Assembly (NCBI GenBank): GCA_023446155.1
Contig: JAEXIT010000005.1
Coordinates: 81,158-145,157 of the forward strand
Direction of reading: 5' to 3'
DNA: 64,000 bases
From: Bacteroidota bacterium
Lineage (GTDB): Bacteria; Bacteroidota; Bacteroidia; Flavobacteriales; Flavobacteriaceae
Shown here piece after piece: positions 17,323-25,689 of the stretch (its first letter is position 1; the number at the start of each line of letters is the position of its first letter). Made by a program: the position numbers and the translations under genes. The notes under the pieces were generated by a model. That model was not told where the DNA came from. It worked only from the letters and a program-made list of their open reading frames with translations, and made no database searches.

Positions 17323-18156
17323 TTATTGTTTAATAATCAGTTTTTGTGTGGCTGTTTTTCCTTCTTCGGTGATCTTTACAAGATAGATTCCGGTGGTCAG
17401 GTTGGAAAGGCGAATCGGGTTGTTGTTTTCGGATTTTGCACTTTGAACCTGTTTTCCAAGAATATCGTAAATCTCGATCGTTTTGTCGGCGCCAGAAACA
17501 GATGTGAGGTATAGGTTGTCGTTATTTCCGGCAGGATTTGGGTATAATTTTAAACCGTCGATCTGATGATCGGCTAGTCCCATGGTGGTGTTGTTTACGA
17601 TTGAGAAATCGTCATAATAAATAAAACCGCCTACGCTGGTTGCTGACTGTCGGTAGGTACGCGCCTGAAAGCGGAAATGTGTAGCGTTGGTCGGAGCGGT
17701 CAATGTGAATGTCACTTGTACCCATTGTGTGCTATTGCTGGAATAGGTAGTTGGGTGTAATATATCTCTGTGGTCGGTTAATTCCGATTCGTTTCCGTTG
17801 GAAATGTTCACCCACGAATGCCATGCACGGCTACGGGCTTTGGTATCGTTGTCTAAGAACCAATAGGAAATGGTATAGTTGTTCCCGGGAGTAACCGGGA
17901 TCAGGTCGTTCGGGCTTACCGTTTGGGTGTCGTCCTGAGATTGGTGTTTTACAGCTGATGCGCCGCTTTTAAAAATGCTGGTTTCGCGGGTGATAAAATT
18001 ATTTGCCGAGAATGTTTCAGTATTTACGGATGAAAAGCCGTTTGGAGTAGTGTTGTTGGTCCAGGTTTCAAAATTCCCGTTTGGAATTAAGTTCGTTTGG
18101 GCGTTGGCGGTTACGCTCAATGCGATGCTGAATAAAGCCAGGTAAATTTGTCTCAT
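17323..18156 (-). CDS. Secreted protein with carbohydrate-binding-like domain and T9SS sorting domain
   Basis: The 277-aa protein has a signal peptide (about residues 1-19, ending ANAQ), a central beta-sandwich-like domain (NLIPNGNFETW at its start, YYDDFSIV at its end, as in CBM4/9-like modules), and a type A T9SS C-terminal domain (about 200-277: LYPNPAGN, then DILGKQV, then GIYLVKI and a Lys-rich end). It should cross the outer membrane by T9SS and be cleaved or anchored there. It is a clear paralogue of the next upstream gene (18297-19088). The ligand is unknown. Confidence 0.9.
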   Translation of the reverse strand: MRQIYLALFSIALSVTANAQTNLIPNGNFETWTNNTTPNGFSSVNTETFSANNFITRETSIFKSGASAVKHQSQDDTQTVSPNDLIPVTPGNNYTISYWFLDNDTKARSRAWHSWVNISNGNESELTDHRDILHPTTYSSNSTQWVQVTFTLTAPTNATHFRFQARTYRQSATSVGGFIYYDDFSIVNNTTMGLADHQIDGLKLYPNPAGNNDNLYLTSVSGADKTIEIYDILGKQVQSAKSENNNPIRLSNLTTGIYLVKITEEGKTATQKLIIKQ

Positions 18157-18242
18157 GGTTTTTTGTTGGCAAGATAGTTACCTGATGTTTGCTTTTGATC
18201 ATCTAAAAGTAAAGGATAGTTTAAGTTTTGAAAATGGAGTAT

Positions 18243-18273
18243 AAAAAAAGCGCCAACATATTGTTGGCGCTTT
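18243..18273 (-). terminator. Intrinsic terminator of the second T9SS cargo gene
   Basis: Stem AAAGCGCCAACA/TGTTGGCGCTTT with a 3-nt loop and a T run on the minus strand. Confidence 0.88.
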
Positions 18274-18296
18274 ATTATGTATTGAGAAGAGAAAAA

Positions 18297-19088
18297 TTAT
18301 TTGATAACTAATTTTCTAGTAGCTGTTTTTCCTTCTTCCGTGATTTTAACGATGTAAACACCAGCGTTTAAGTTAGAAACGTTGATAGCGGCTTCGTTTT
18401 CAACTTGCGTGTTGATCACTTGTTTTCCTAATACATCATAAACAGCAACTGATTTTACAGCAGAAGCGTCAGAAGAGATGTAGAAGTTGTTTCCAGATAC
18501 CGGGTTAGGGTATACTTTTAAACCAGAGATTGCATTTTCTTGTAATCCTAGTGTGGTATCTACTAATGTTACATCATCATAATAGATAGCTCCTGAACTT
18601 CCAGTGTCTTGATATACACGGAAATCAAAACGTAAGATAGTTGCACCAGTTGGAGCAGTAGCCGTTACAGAAACTTGCTGCCATCCTGTAGTGTTTCCAT
18701 AATAGTCAGGTTGTAATGAAGTGTCAGTGATACCAGCTGAGCTAGTTCTCCAAGCTCCCCAGTGTCTTCCTTTAGCATTGTCTGTTTCGTCTTTGTACCA
18801 GTATGTCAATGTGTATTGGTGACCAGCAACTACAGCAAAGTCAGCAACACCAGCTCTTACGTTACCTGTACCTGCAGGTGCTGTAAATTTAGCTGAACTT
18901 GTACCACCGTGGATGTTACCAGCAGCAGTTTCACGCGTAACAGATCCTCCGTTTGCAGGAATAGTTACTGTCCATGAATCTGGAGCACCAGCAGTCCAGT
19001 TTTCAAATCCACCATTAGGTATTAAGTTTTGAGCATTGACAGCATACGATAATGCAACAGTTGCTAATAAAGTGTAAAGTTTTTTCAT
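18297..19088 (-). CDS. Secreted protein with carbohydrate-binding-like domain and T9SS sorting domain (paralogue)
   Basis: A 263-aa paralogue of the downstream gene with the same order: signal peptide (about 1-19), a domain opening with NLIPNGGFENW and closing with YYDDVTLVD, then a T9SS type A sorting domain (VYPNPVSGNN, YDVLGKQV, AGVYIVKI). Codon choice (AAC, ATC, GTT, ACT, AGA) looks more biased than in its paralogue, which suggests strong expression. It has its own promoter motif and terminator, so it is an independent unit rather than an operon partner. Confidence 0.9.
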   Translation of the reverse strand: MKKLYTLLATVALSYAVNAQNLIPNGGFENWTAGAPDSWTVTIPANGGSVTRETAAGNIHGGTSSAKFTAPAGTGNVRAGVADFAVVAGHQYTLTYWYKDETDNAKGRHWGAWRTSSAGITDTSLQPDYYGNTTGWQQVSVTATAPTGATILRFDFRVYQDTGSSGAIYYDDVTLVDTTLGLQENAISGLKVYPNPVSGNNFYISSDASAVKSVAVYDVLGKQVINTQVENEAAINVSNLNAGVYIVKITEEGKTATRKLVIK

Positions 19089-19118
19089 GTTTTGAATTGT
19101 TTTTTAAAAAGTGGACAA

Positions 19119-19126
19119 CAAAGTTA
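19119..19126 (-). promoter_or_regulatory. -7 element (TAACTTTG) of the second T9SS cargo gene
   Basis: Exact TAnnTTTG on the minus strand about 30 bp before the start. Confidence 0.55.
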
Positions 19127-19199
19127 AGAAGTATTTCGTGATAAATGAAAACTTTTAATGTAAAATTATGGTTAAATGTAAGAAATAACCCTTTGTTAA

Positions 19200-19526
19200 C
19201 TATTTGATAATAAGCTTTCTTGTTGCGGAAGCTTCGCCTTCTTTGATTTTGATGATGTAAACGCCGGCATTTAGATTGGCTATATTTAATTCTTTTGAAT
19301 TTAAAGTGGCCTGTAAAATGCGCTTCCCTAACACATCAAAAATCTCAACTTCCTTATCTTGTGCCGATTTGGAAGTAATGTATATTTTGTCCCCGTTGGT
19401 TGGATTTGGATAAATGTTTAGACCTTCGATGGTAGTACCCGAAGAACCTTTTCCTTCCTGCGCAAATAAATTGGCGGAAAACAGAAAAAAGGCAACTAAG
19501 ATAATATAAAAGTAATTTTTCTTCAT
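19200..19526 (-). CDS. Minimal secreted T9SS sorting-domain protein
   Basis: Only 108 aa: a signal peptide (about 1-22, ending LFAQ), a linker of about 12 residues (EGKGSSGTT), then an essentially complete type A sorting domain (IYPNPTNGD, IFDVLGKRIL, AGVYIIKI, TRKLIIK). No cargo domain remains between them. The start at 19526 gives the signal peptide; a longer frame to 19565 does not. It may be a decayed cargo gene, a small secreted protein in its own right, or a source of sorting domains for recombination. Confidence 0.82.
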   Translation of the reverse strand: MKKNYFYIILVAFFLFSANLFAQEGKGSSGTTIEGLNIYPNPTNGDKIYITSKSAQDKEVEIFDVLGKRILQATLNSKELNIANLNAGVYIIKIKEGEASATRKLIIK

Positions 19527-19575
19527 AGGTCTGAATATGGCATAAAGATATAAAAAAAAGTTCAAAATTTATGCC

Positions 19576-19614
19576 AAAAAAATATCCCCCTTGCGAAAGA
19601 GAGATATTTTTTTT
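19576..19614 (-). terminator. Probable terminator of the beta-helix lipoprotein gene
   Basis: AT-rich stem AAAAAAATATC/GATATTTTTTT with a 16-nt loop, just past the lipoprotein stop. It is weaker than the others because the stem is nearly all A-T. Confidence 0.55.
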
Positions 19615-19636
19615 GAAAAAGATTATTTTTTAGGGA

Positions 19637-20815
19637 TTAGAATCCAACTGTCCATCCGGTAGCCCAGCTTGGAGCAGCAGTTCCGTTACCAGCTCCTGTT
19701 GCAGCAGTAGATTCGGTGAATACTGCATTTACGTCAGCATTAGATCCGTCAGTTTTCTTACCTTTTGCGTTTGATCCGATTCCTTCGAATTTCGTGTTGG
19801 TTCCTTTTAAAGTAGTACCTACGAAAGAGATTGTTTGATCATGTTCTACATCATATCCGGTTTTGAAATCTTTCAATACCACATTGTTGAACATGCCTTT
19901 AGTTCCTCGTCTTAATTTTAAAGCTTGGTTTTCTGGATAAGCTGTTGCATCAGCAGTACTTCCAGGTCCGATTAAAGTTAAGTTAGTGATTGTAGGGTTA
20001 GAAACCGGGTTAGCGTCAAAGTTGAACTCATAGTTGTCAGCTTCGATACCTCTGTTTCCTTTTCCGAAAGCAAGTTTACCATACCAGTTTGTATTAGTAC
20101 CATTCCATCCTTCAGTCCAGTCAAATTGATCATCCTCGTTTCCGATAGAGATTAAGTTTGAAGTGTTTACTGTTCCACCGAAGAATTCGAATCCGTCATC
20201 AGAACCGTGGTATACTTCAACGTTTTCAACTACAGTACCGTTACCTACTCCGAAGAAAGAAATACCGTTGAATTCTTTTTCAGTGTTGAAAGCAGCACCA
20301 GAATATTCTACTCTTAAATATTGGATTACACCTGAGTTATCGTTTGCAACGGTTCCACCGTATGTTAAGTCAGCAACTTCAGATTGCGCAGTAACAGTTC
20401 CTCTGTTGATTGGCGCTTTTCCACAAATTACTAAACCTCCCCAGTCACCAGCATTTTTAGTTGCCAAACCACTAGTCATAACTACCGGATTTGTAGCAGT
20501 ACCTAAAATGTTGATTTTACCACCTTGTGCTACTGCAATATAAGCAGATGTTCCTCCAGTACCTTCGATTCTTGTTCCAGCAGGGATTGTTAAAGTAGCA
20601 CCGCTGTTTACCTGAATTTTCCCAGTAAGTTTATAGGTTGCTCCGGCAACTAAAGTTACTACACCATCGTTGATAACTCCTTTGAAATCGTTAGCGTTTG
20701 CTACGAAAGAAGAAGAAGGTCCACTTGGTGTGCTATCGTCAGATGAAGAACAACTTGCTAAAGTTCCTGCAGTTACTGCGAAAATCACAAATAATTTTAC
20801 GATTGATTTTTTCAT
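19637..20815 (-). CDS. Beta-helix-like surface lipoprotein beside a TonB receptor
   Basis: The 392-aa protein has a lipoprotein signal (lipobox LASC, Cys at about residue 22) followed by a Ser/Asp-rich linker. The rest is repetitive Gly/Asn/Val-rich sequence typical of right-handed parallel beta-helices (ITVPAG-like ladders, GSDDGFEFFGG, EDDQFDWTEGWNG). Homologues are often mislabelled multidrug transporters; nothing here supports that. It lies 199 bp from, and in the same direction as, a TonB receptor gene, suggesting a receptor-lipoprotein pair in nutrient uptake. The TonB gene is upstream of it and has its own terminator, so it has a separate promoter (CACTTTTG at 20851-20858 is a one-mismatch -7 box). 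Confidence 0.85.
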   Translation of the reverse strand: MKKSIVKLFVIFAVTAGTLASCSSSDDSTPSGPSSSFVANANDFKGVINDGVVTLVAGATYKLTGKIQVNSGATLTIPAGTRIEGTGGTSAYIAVAQGGKINILGTATNPVVMTSGLATKNAGDWGGLVICGKAPINRGTVTAQSEVADLTYGGTVANDNSGVIQYLRVEYSGAAFNTEKEFNGISFFGVGNGTVVENVEVYHGSDDGFEFFGGTVNTSNLISIGNEDDQFDWTEGWNGTNTNWYGKLAFGKGNRGIEADNYEFNFDANPVSNPTITNLTLIGPGSTADATAYPENQALKLRRGTKGMFNNVVLKDFKTGYDVEHDQTISFVGTTLKGTNTKFEGIGSNAKGKKTDGSNADVNAVFTESTAATGAGNGTAAPSWATGWTVGF

Positions 20816-20968
20816 TTTTTTTCTAAATAATTTTTTAGTTATGTTTGATGCAAAAGTGCTTCGTTTTTTCGGAAAGGAGGTTAAGCCATTGTCACGGTTG
20901 GATTAACATATAAAGAAGTAATTATTAAGCAAATGTTTCGTTTGTTAAGTCAACTTTACTTAAAAAGA

Positions 20969-20992
20969 GAAGGAGCGACGAGTCGCTCCTTC
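20969..20992 (-). terminator. Intrinsic terminator of the TonB receptor gene
   Basis: Stem GAAGGAGCGA/TCGCTCCTTC with a 4-nt loop; U-rich sequence follows on the minus strand. Confidence 0.85.
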
Positions 20993-21014
20993 AGGTATAA
21001 ATTTTGAAATCAGA

Positions 21015-23765
21015 TTAAAACTGGTAGTTGATGTTAAGTCCCAGGTTCATCCCTTTGGTATAGGTTAACAAGGTAACGTCACCATTGTTATTTTCCTGCA
21101 CACGTTCGATTTTAGGATTCAAAATGTTTTTAACAGTTAGTCCGAAACCTAAGTTTTTATTGATTTTCGATTTTACAATAAAATCTAAAGTTCCAACTGC
21201 TTTGTCTACCTGATCACCACGTAAATTCGTTCCTAATGCATAGATACGATCCGAAAAATAGGAGTAGGCTAATGTTGTGGAAATGTTCGATTCTTTGTTG
21301 TTCCATTCTTTAAAGAACGATACATCTGCATTTAATAATAATGGAGAAGCTCCGGTAAAAGCACTTTTCGATTTTGTGAAGTCAACATTGTAGCGGGTCT
21401 CTTTGTCTACTTTCGAACCGTTTAAGTCCTGAGTTGTATACATATAAGAAGCGTTGATTCCGGCAGTTACTTTTTTGCTGTTGTTTTCGCCTGATTGGAA
21501 GATCAATTTGCGGAATTCAGCTTCTGCACCGGCAACATAACCGCGATCACCTGTGTTTACGAATGAAATATCATTTGTAGAGGAAGCGATTGTTACTTCG
21601 TTAATCGGGTTCAGGATATATTTTCCGAAAGCGGTAAAGGAAATCAACTCCTCGCTTTTAGGGAACATTTCCCATTTCAGGTCTAAGTTGTAGTTGTCGG
21701 ATGGATATAAATCCGGGTTACCTACTTTTACTTCGGTTACATCTTCGTAGATAAACAAAGCTCTTTCTTTAAACTGTGGTAATGTATAGGTTTTACTCAT
21801 TCCCAAACGAAGGTTTTGTTTTTCGTTTAATTCATACTTCATGATCAAGTTTGGAAGGAACGTTGTTTTTTTGAATTCATCTTTGTCTCCAACTGGATCC
21901 AACTGTGTTTTCCAATCCACTTTCTGAGAGATATATTCAGCGCGCAATCCTAAAACAGCTGTTAATTTAGTGTTGAATTTGTATTCGGTATTCAAATAAC
22001 CACCGTGGATGATTTGTTCTCCGGTATATTTTTGTGGATCAAGGGCATTTGCAATTTCAGCATTTCCAACAAACGTACTGATTTCAAAATAACCATTGCT
22101 TAGGTTTTGCTGGTTGTAGAACAAATCCAGGTTTTCAGGATCTACGATAGTAGTCGTGTACGGGCCAAACGTTTTAAAGTTGAATTGCGTTGCTTTGAAA
22201 TCTCTGTTTTTAAAACGACCGTTGTAACCGGCAGTGAATTTCCCTTTGAAATCACCATCGTTGGTTTTGTTGAATTTATAGTCAACCGATGCGGTAGCAA
22301 CTGTTTCGTATTCTTTTAAACGTTGGAAATAACGGTGATTGTCTGGTTTTGACTGACTAATGATGGTGTAGCCGTTATCGTTTTTTCGTAAGGTGTTGTA
22401 CATCCTGTCCGGAGTATCACCAGTGATGTTGTTTTGTGCAACACCCCAGTTGAATTTCGAACGATCACTAAGTGTGTGTTCGCCTAATAATTGGTTTACA
22501 AATAAGGTGTTTTTTACATATTCCGAACGACGGATTAATCCGTTTCCGGCATCGGCAAGGTCGGCGATATAACCGAAATACTCGTCTTTAACCTGACTGG
22601 ATGTGTTGATGAACAACGAGTTAAAGCTTACTTTGTGATTGTTGTTGATTTTATAGCTTACGTTTACTAAACCGGTAGTATTGGTGTTGTATCCCATAGA
22701 GGAAAACGACTTGAAGTTTCTGTTGATCAAACTTCCATCACCGTTTACGCTACCTTTAGCGCTACCGTCGCGTTTTGACGTGTATTCGTTCCCGAAAGAC
22801 CCGGTTGCGAAAATACTTAATTTACTCTCCGAACCGATGTCGAACGATTTACCTCCTGAGATTCCGAAAGACCCGGCTACAGGAGTTTTTCCTTCAAATT
22901 GTAGTGTGTTGAAATCGTAAGTGGAGATCGTTTTAGGATTGGCAGGATTGCTGAACCCAAAACTGTTTGGTCCCTTTGGCAGACGGAAATTGTCTTCGGC
23001 CAAAGCATTTGTGTTGGCGTTAGAACCAATGTCCAGGCGTAAAAAACCTTTGCCCTTATAGTCTTTGGAAACGATATCAACGTTACCTCCGGCAAAGTCA
23101 CCCGATGTTTTTCCGTTGTATACTTTGTCGATCGATACATATTCTACGATGTCGGTTGGGAAAATATCCAATCGGATGTTTTTCTTTTCCGGATCGTTCG
23201 ATGGAATAGGTAGGCCGTTCATCGTAGTCGAATTATAACGGTCGCCTAAACCTCTCACGTAAATATTTCCGGTGCCTTCCTGTTTGGTAATACCGGTAGT
23301 TTTGGTAACCGCTGTGGCTACATCACTTACACCTTTACGGGAAAGCTCCTGTGCTCCGATGCTTTGTTTTATCTCAATAGCTTTTTTCTGTTCTACTAAA
23401 AGCGCACTTTCTTTCTGACGGTTGGTTTCGATTTTTAAAACCACATCTTCCAGTTGTACACCAGCCGTACCAAGCGCTTTGTCAATTGTCTTCGTTTCGC
23501 CCGAAGCAATCTTAAAAGGAACCTCTACGGTTTGGTATCCTAAAAAGGCAATCATCAGAATGTGGTTTCCTTCCGGAACACTCAAACTAAATGTCCCCTT
23601 TTCGTCGGTATTTGCGCCAATTGTTGTACCTTTAATTGTTACGCTGGCAAAAGGAAGTGGCTCATTGTTCATCTCCTTGTCTGTTATCGTACCTTTAACT
23701 GTCCCTTTTTGAGCAAAGGCAAAGACGGTGAACAATAATGTTGTTAGTAATAACTTAAGTTTCAT
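21015..23765 (-). CDS. TonB-dependent receptor with carboxypeptidase-regulatory-like domain
   Basis: A 916-aa outer-membrane receptor. It has a signal peptide (about 1-18), a CarboxypepD_reg-like domain (about 20-100, GTVKGTITDKEMN onward), a plug domain (about 120-230, with VYVRGLGDRYNSTTMNGLPIPS), and a long C-terminal beta-barrel ending in an aromatic residue (NINYQF). It is not SusC-like: the length is under 1000 residues and no SusD gene follows. Its neighbours are a beta-helix lipoprotein and, divergently, a PhoB/PhoR-like pair, which together suggest a regulated uptake locus, possibly for phosphate-containing nutrients. The substrate is inferred only from the regulator type. Confidence 0.93.
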   Translation of the reverse strand: MKLKLLLTTLLFTVFAFAQKGTVKGTITDKEMNNEPLPFASVTIKGTTIGANTDEKGTFSLSVPEGNHILMIAFLGYQTVEVPFKIASGETKTIDKALGTAGVQLEDVVLKIETNRQKESALLVEQKKAIEIKQSIGAQELSRKGVSDVATAVTKTTGITKQEGTGNIYVRGLGDRYNSTTMNGLPIPSNDPEKKNIRLDIFPTDIVEYVSIDKVYNGKTSGDFAGGNVDIVSKDYKGKGFLRLDIGSNANTNALAEDNFRLPKGPNSFGFSNPANPKTISTYDFNTLQFEGKTPVAGSFGISGGKSFDIGSESKLSIFATGSFGNEYTSKRDGSAKGSVNGDGSLINRNFKSFSSMGYNTNTTGLVNVSYKINNNHKVSFNSLFINTSSQVKDEYFGYIADLADAGNGLIRRSEYVKNTLFVNQLLGEHTLSDRSKFNWGVAQNNITGDTPDRMYNTLRKNDNGYTIISQSKPDNHRYFQRLKEYETVATASVDYKFNKTNDGDFKGKFTAGYNGRFKNRDFKATQFNFKTFGPYTTTIVDPENLDLFYNQQNLSNGYFEISTFVGNAEIANALDPQKYTGEQIIHGGYLNTEYKFNTKLTAVLGLRAEYISQKVDWKTQLDPVGDKDEFKKTTFLPNLIMKYELNEKQNLRLGMSKTYTLPQFKERALFIYEDVTEVKVGNPDLYPSDNYNLDLKWEMFPKSEELISFTAFGKYILNPINEVTIASSTNDISFVNTGDRGYVAGAEAEFRKLIFQSGENNSKKVTAGINASYMYTTQDLNGSKVDKETRYNVDFTKSKSAFTGASPLLLNADVSFFKEWNNKESNISTTLAYSYFSDRIYALGTNLRGDQVDKAVGTLDFIVKSKINKNLGFGLTVKNILNPKIERVQENNNGDVTLLTYTKGMNLGLNINYQF

Positions 23766-23800
23766 TGTGTTGTTGTTTACGTGTTGTATTAAATTTTGCG

Positions 23801-23808
23801 CAAAGGAA
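23801..23808 (-). promoter_or_regulatory. Probable -7 element (TTCCTTTG) of the TonB receptor
   Basis: One mismatch to TAnnTTTG, 36 bp before the start. The 11-bp-spaced half-sites begin 11 bp upstream of it, which fits an activator-dependent promoter lacking a good -33. Confidence 0.45.
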
Positions 23809-23818
23809 CCTTTTCGAA

Positions 23819-23877
23819 GTTAACCGGAAGTTAGTAACCTGTTATCGTTTTGTTGGGAATGTATTACGAAATCGTTA
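23819..23877. promoter_or_regulatory. Array of direct-repeat half-sites at 11-bp spacing (response-regulator site)
   Basis: GTTA occurs at 23819, 23830 and 23841, then GTTG at 23852, ATTA at 23863 and GTTA at 23874: six positions in an exact 11-bp lattice. A further GTTAAC lies out of phase at 23893. PhoB/OmpR regulators bind direct repeats with this spacing, and a gene for one begins at 23962. Confidence 0.6.
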
Positions 23878-23961
23878 ACAGATTAAATAATCGTTAACAC
23901 ATATAATCGTTTTGTATTATCTTTACCTTTACAACCCGAAAACACACATAGAGTGTCCATT

Positions 23962-24645
23962 ATGAAGAAAAAAGACATTAAGATTTTATTGGTTGATGAT
24001 GAGCAGGATATCCTCGAAATCGTAGGGTATAATCTATCACAGGAAGGTTATCAGATCGTAACGGCAAGCAATGGTAAAGAGGCCATTTTAAAGGCAAAAA
24101 AGGAAATGCCGCAACTGATCATTATGGATGTGATGATGCCCGAAATGGATGGGATGGAAGCTTGCGAAAACATTCGTAAAATCCCGGAACTGGCAAATGT
24201 GATCATCACATTTCTGACCGCAAGAAGTGAAGATTATTCACAAGTGGCAGGGTTCGATGCCGGAGCCGACGATTACATCGCCAAACCGATTAAACCGAAA
24301 GTTTTGGTGAGTAAGGTAAAAGCCTTATTGCGTCGCTTAAAAGAAGAAGAGCAACAAGGAGATGTATTGCGGGTGGGTGAAATTGAAATCAACCGCGAAG
24401 AATACAAAATCGTAAAAGAAGGGGAGGAAATTATCCTGCCGCGTAAAGAATTTGAATTGTTCTACTTATTGGCTTCCAAACCCGGAAAAGTATTTAAAAG
24501 AGAGGAAATTCTCGATAAAGTATGGGGTAACGAAGTTGTGGTTGGCGGACGAACCATCGATGTGCATATCCGTAAACTACGCGAAAAAATCGGAGACGAT
24601 CTATTTAAAACCATCAAAGGAGTCGGCTACAAATTAGAAATATAA
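23962..24645 (+). CDS. PhoB/OmpR-family response regulator
   Basis: About 227 aa: a receiver domain (VDDE acidic pocket at 11-14, phospho-acceptor Asp56 in IIMDVMMPEMDG, conserved Lys in AKPIKP) and a winged-helix DNA-binding domain (about 130-227, ending KTIKGVGYKLE). An in-frame GTG at 23953 is possible, but the ATG at 23962 gives the usual N-terminus. The histidine kinase gene begins directly after its stop. By architecture the pair is closest to PhoB/PhoR; the signal cannot be read from sequence. Confidence 0.93.
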   Translation: MKKKDIKILLVDDEQDILEIVGYNLSQEGYQIVTASNGKEAILKAKKEMPQLIIMDVMMPEMDGMEACENIRKIPELANVIITFLTARSEDYSQVAGFDAGADDYIAKPIKPKVLVSKVKALLRRLKEEEQQGDVLRVGEIEINREEYKIVKEGEEIILPRKEFELFYLLASKPGKVFKREEILDKVWGNEVVVGGRTIDVHIRKLREKIGDDLFKTIKGVGYKLEI

Positions 24646-25689
24646 ATGTCCATAAGCTTTAAAAAATCATACAGATTTGCAGTTAAATCTGCGCTCTATA
24701 TTACCCTTTTTTCCACCTTATTAATCGCAGGATTGACGTATTGGTTTTACGAGCTAAACTATAAATTCTGTATTGTTTTTGCTTTAGGCGTTTACTTTTT
24801 TTCCTTTTTCGTACTGCAATACCGCGTAGAACGCTTTATCTACCGCCGGGTTAAAAAAATCTATGACGACGTGTCGTTGCTGGATTCGACCACACTCCGA
24901 AGTCAGCCGGTTACTACCGATATGGCAACCCTGATGAACGAGGTACAGAAATTCGCAAAAGACAAAAAAATAGAAATTGAAACGTTAAAAATTCGTGAGG
25001 AATACCGCCGGGAATTCCTGGGGAATGTTTCTCACGAATTAAAAACACCATTGTTCACCGTTCAGGGCTATCTGCTTACTTTGCTGGACGGGGCGATGAA
25101 CGATAAAACCATCCGTAAAAAATACCTGCAACGCGCCGAAAAAGGAGTGGAACGATTGATTTATATCGTAAAAGATTTAGATATGATCACCAAACTTGAA
25201 ACCGGTGATTTGAATCTGGAATTTACCGAATTCAATATTGTGGATGTGATTCAGAATGTTCTGGATCTTTTGGAAATGCGTGCCGATCAGAAGAACATTA
25301 TATTGATGTTCGATCGGAAATACAGCAAGCCGATAAAGGTTTTTGCCGATAAAGAACGAATTCAACAGGTCGTGACGAATCTGGTTGAAAACTCCATCAA
25401 ATACGGAAAAGAAAACGGAACTACCGAAATCAGTATTGAAGACCTGGTAAACAACAAAGTGATTGTGCGGGTAACCGACAATGGGGAGGGAATTCAAAAA
25501 CAGTTTATTTCCCGATTATTCGAACGCTTTTTCCGGGTGGACAAAAGTGGTGCGCGCTCCGAAGGCGGATCCGGTTTGGGGCTGGCTATCGTGAAACACA
25601 TCATCGAAGCGCACGACGAACGTATTTATGTGGAAAGTAAAATCGGAGTAGGATCAGAGTTTTCCTTTACGCTCGAAAAGACAAAATAA
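24646..25689 (+). CDS. PhoR-like sensor histidine kinase
   Basis: The 347-aa kinase has two membrane segments (about 15-35 and 40-60) with almost no periplasmic loop, then a HisKA domain with the phospho-accepting His130 in VSHELKTPL and an HATPase domain (N box NLVENSIKYG, G1 DNGEGI, G2 GGSGLGLAIVKH). The lack of a sensor domain resembles PhoR-type kinases that listen to membrane partners such as a transporter/PhoU complex. It is immediately adjacent to the response regulator gene. Its 3' end overlaps the convergent glycosyltransferase gene by 36 bp. Confidence 0.93.
   Translation: MSISFKKSYRFAVKSALYITLFSTLLIAGLTYWFYELNYKFCIVFALGVYFFSFFVLQYRVERFIYRRVKKIYDDVSLLDSTTLRSQPVTTDMATLMNEVQKFAKDKKIEIETLKIREEYRREFLGNVSHELKTPLFTVQGYLLTLLDGAMNDKTIRKKYLQRAEKGVERLIYIVKDLDMITKLETGDLNLEFTEFNIVDVIQNVLDLLEMRADQKNIILMFDRKYSKPIKVFADKERIQQVVTNLVENSIKYGKENGTTEISIEDLVNNKVIVRVTDNGEGIQKQFISRLFERFFRVDKSGARSEGGSGLGLAIVKHIIEAHDERIYVESKIGVGSEFSFTLEKTK

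Noticed and set aside
19637..20815. Annotation as multidrug transporter
   Set aside because: The sequence is a lipoprotein with beta-helix-like repeats and no membrane helices beyond the signal.
21015..23765. SusC-like receptor of a polysaccharide utilisation locus
   Set aside because: Too short, lacks SusC-type plug features, no SusD gene and no glycoside hydrolases nearby.
25654..25689. 36-bp overlap of convergent genes as a regulatory antisense device
   Set aside because: Tail overlaps of convergent genes also occur at 13795-13817; nothing beyond compact packing is indicated.
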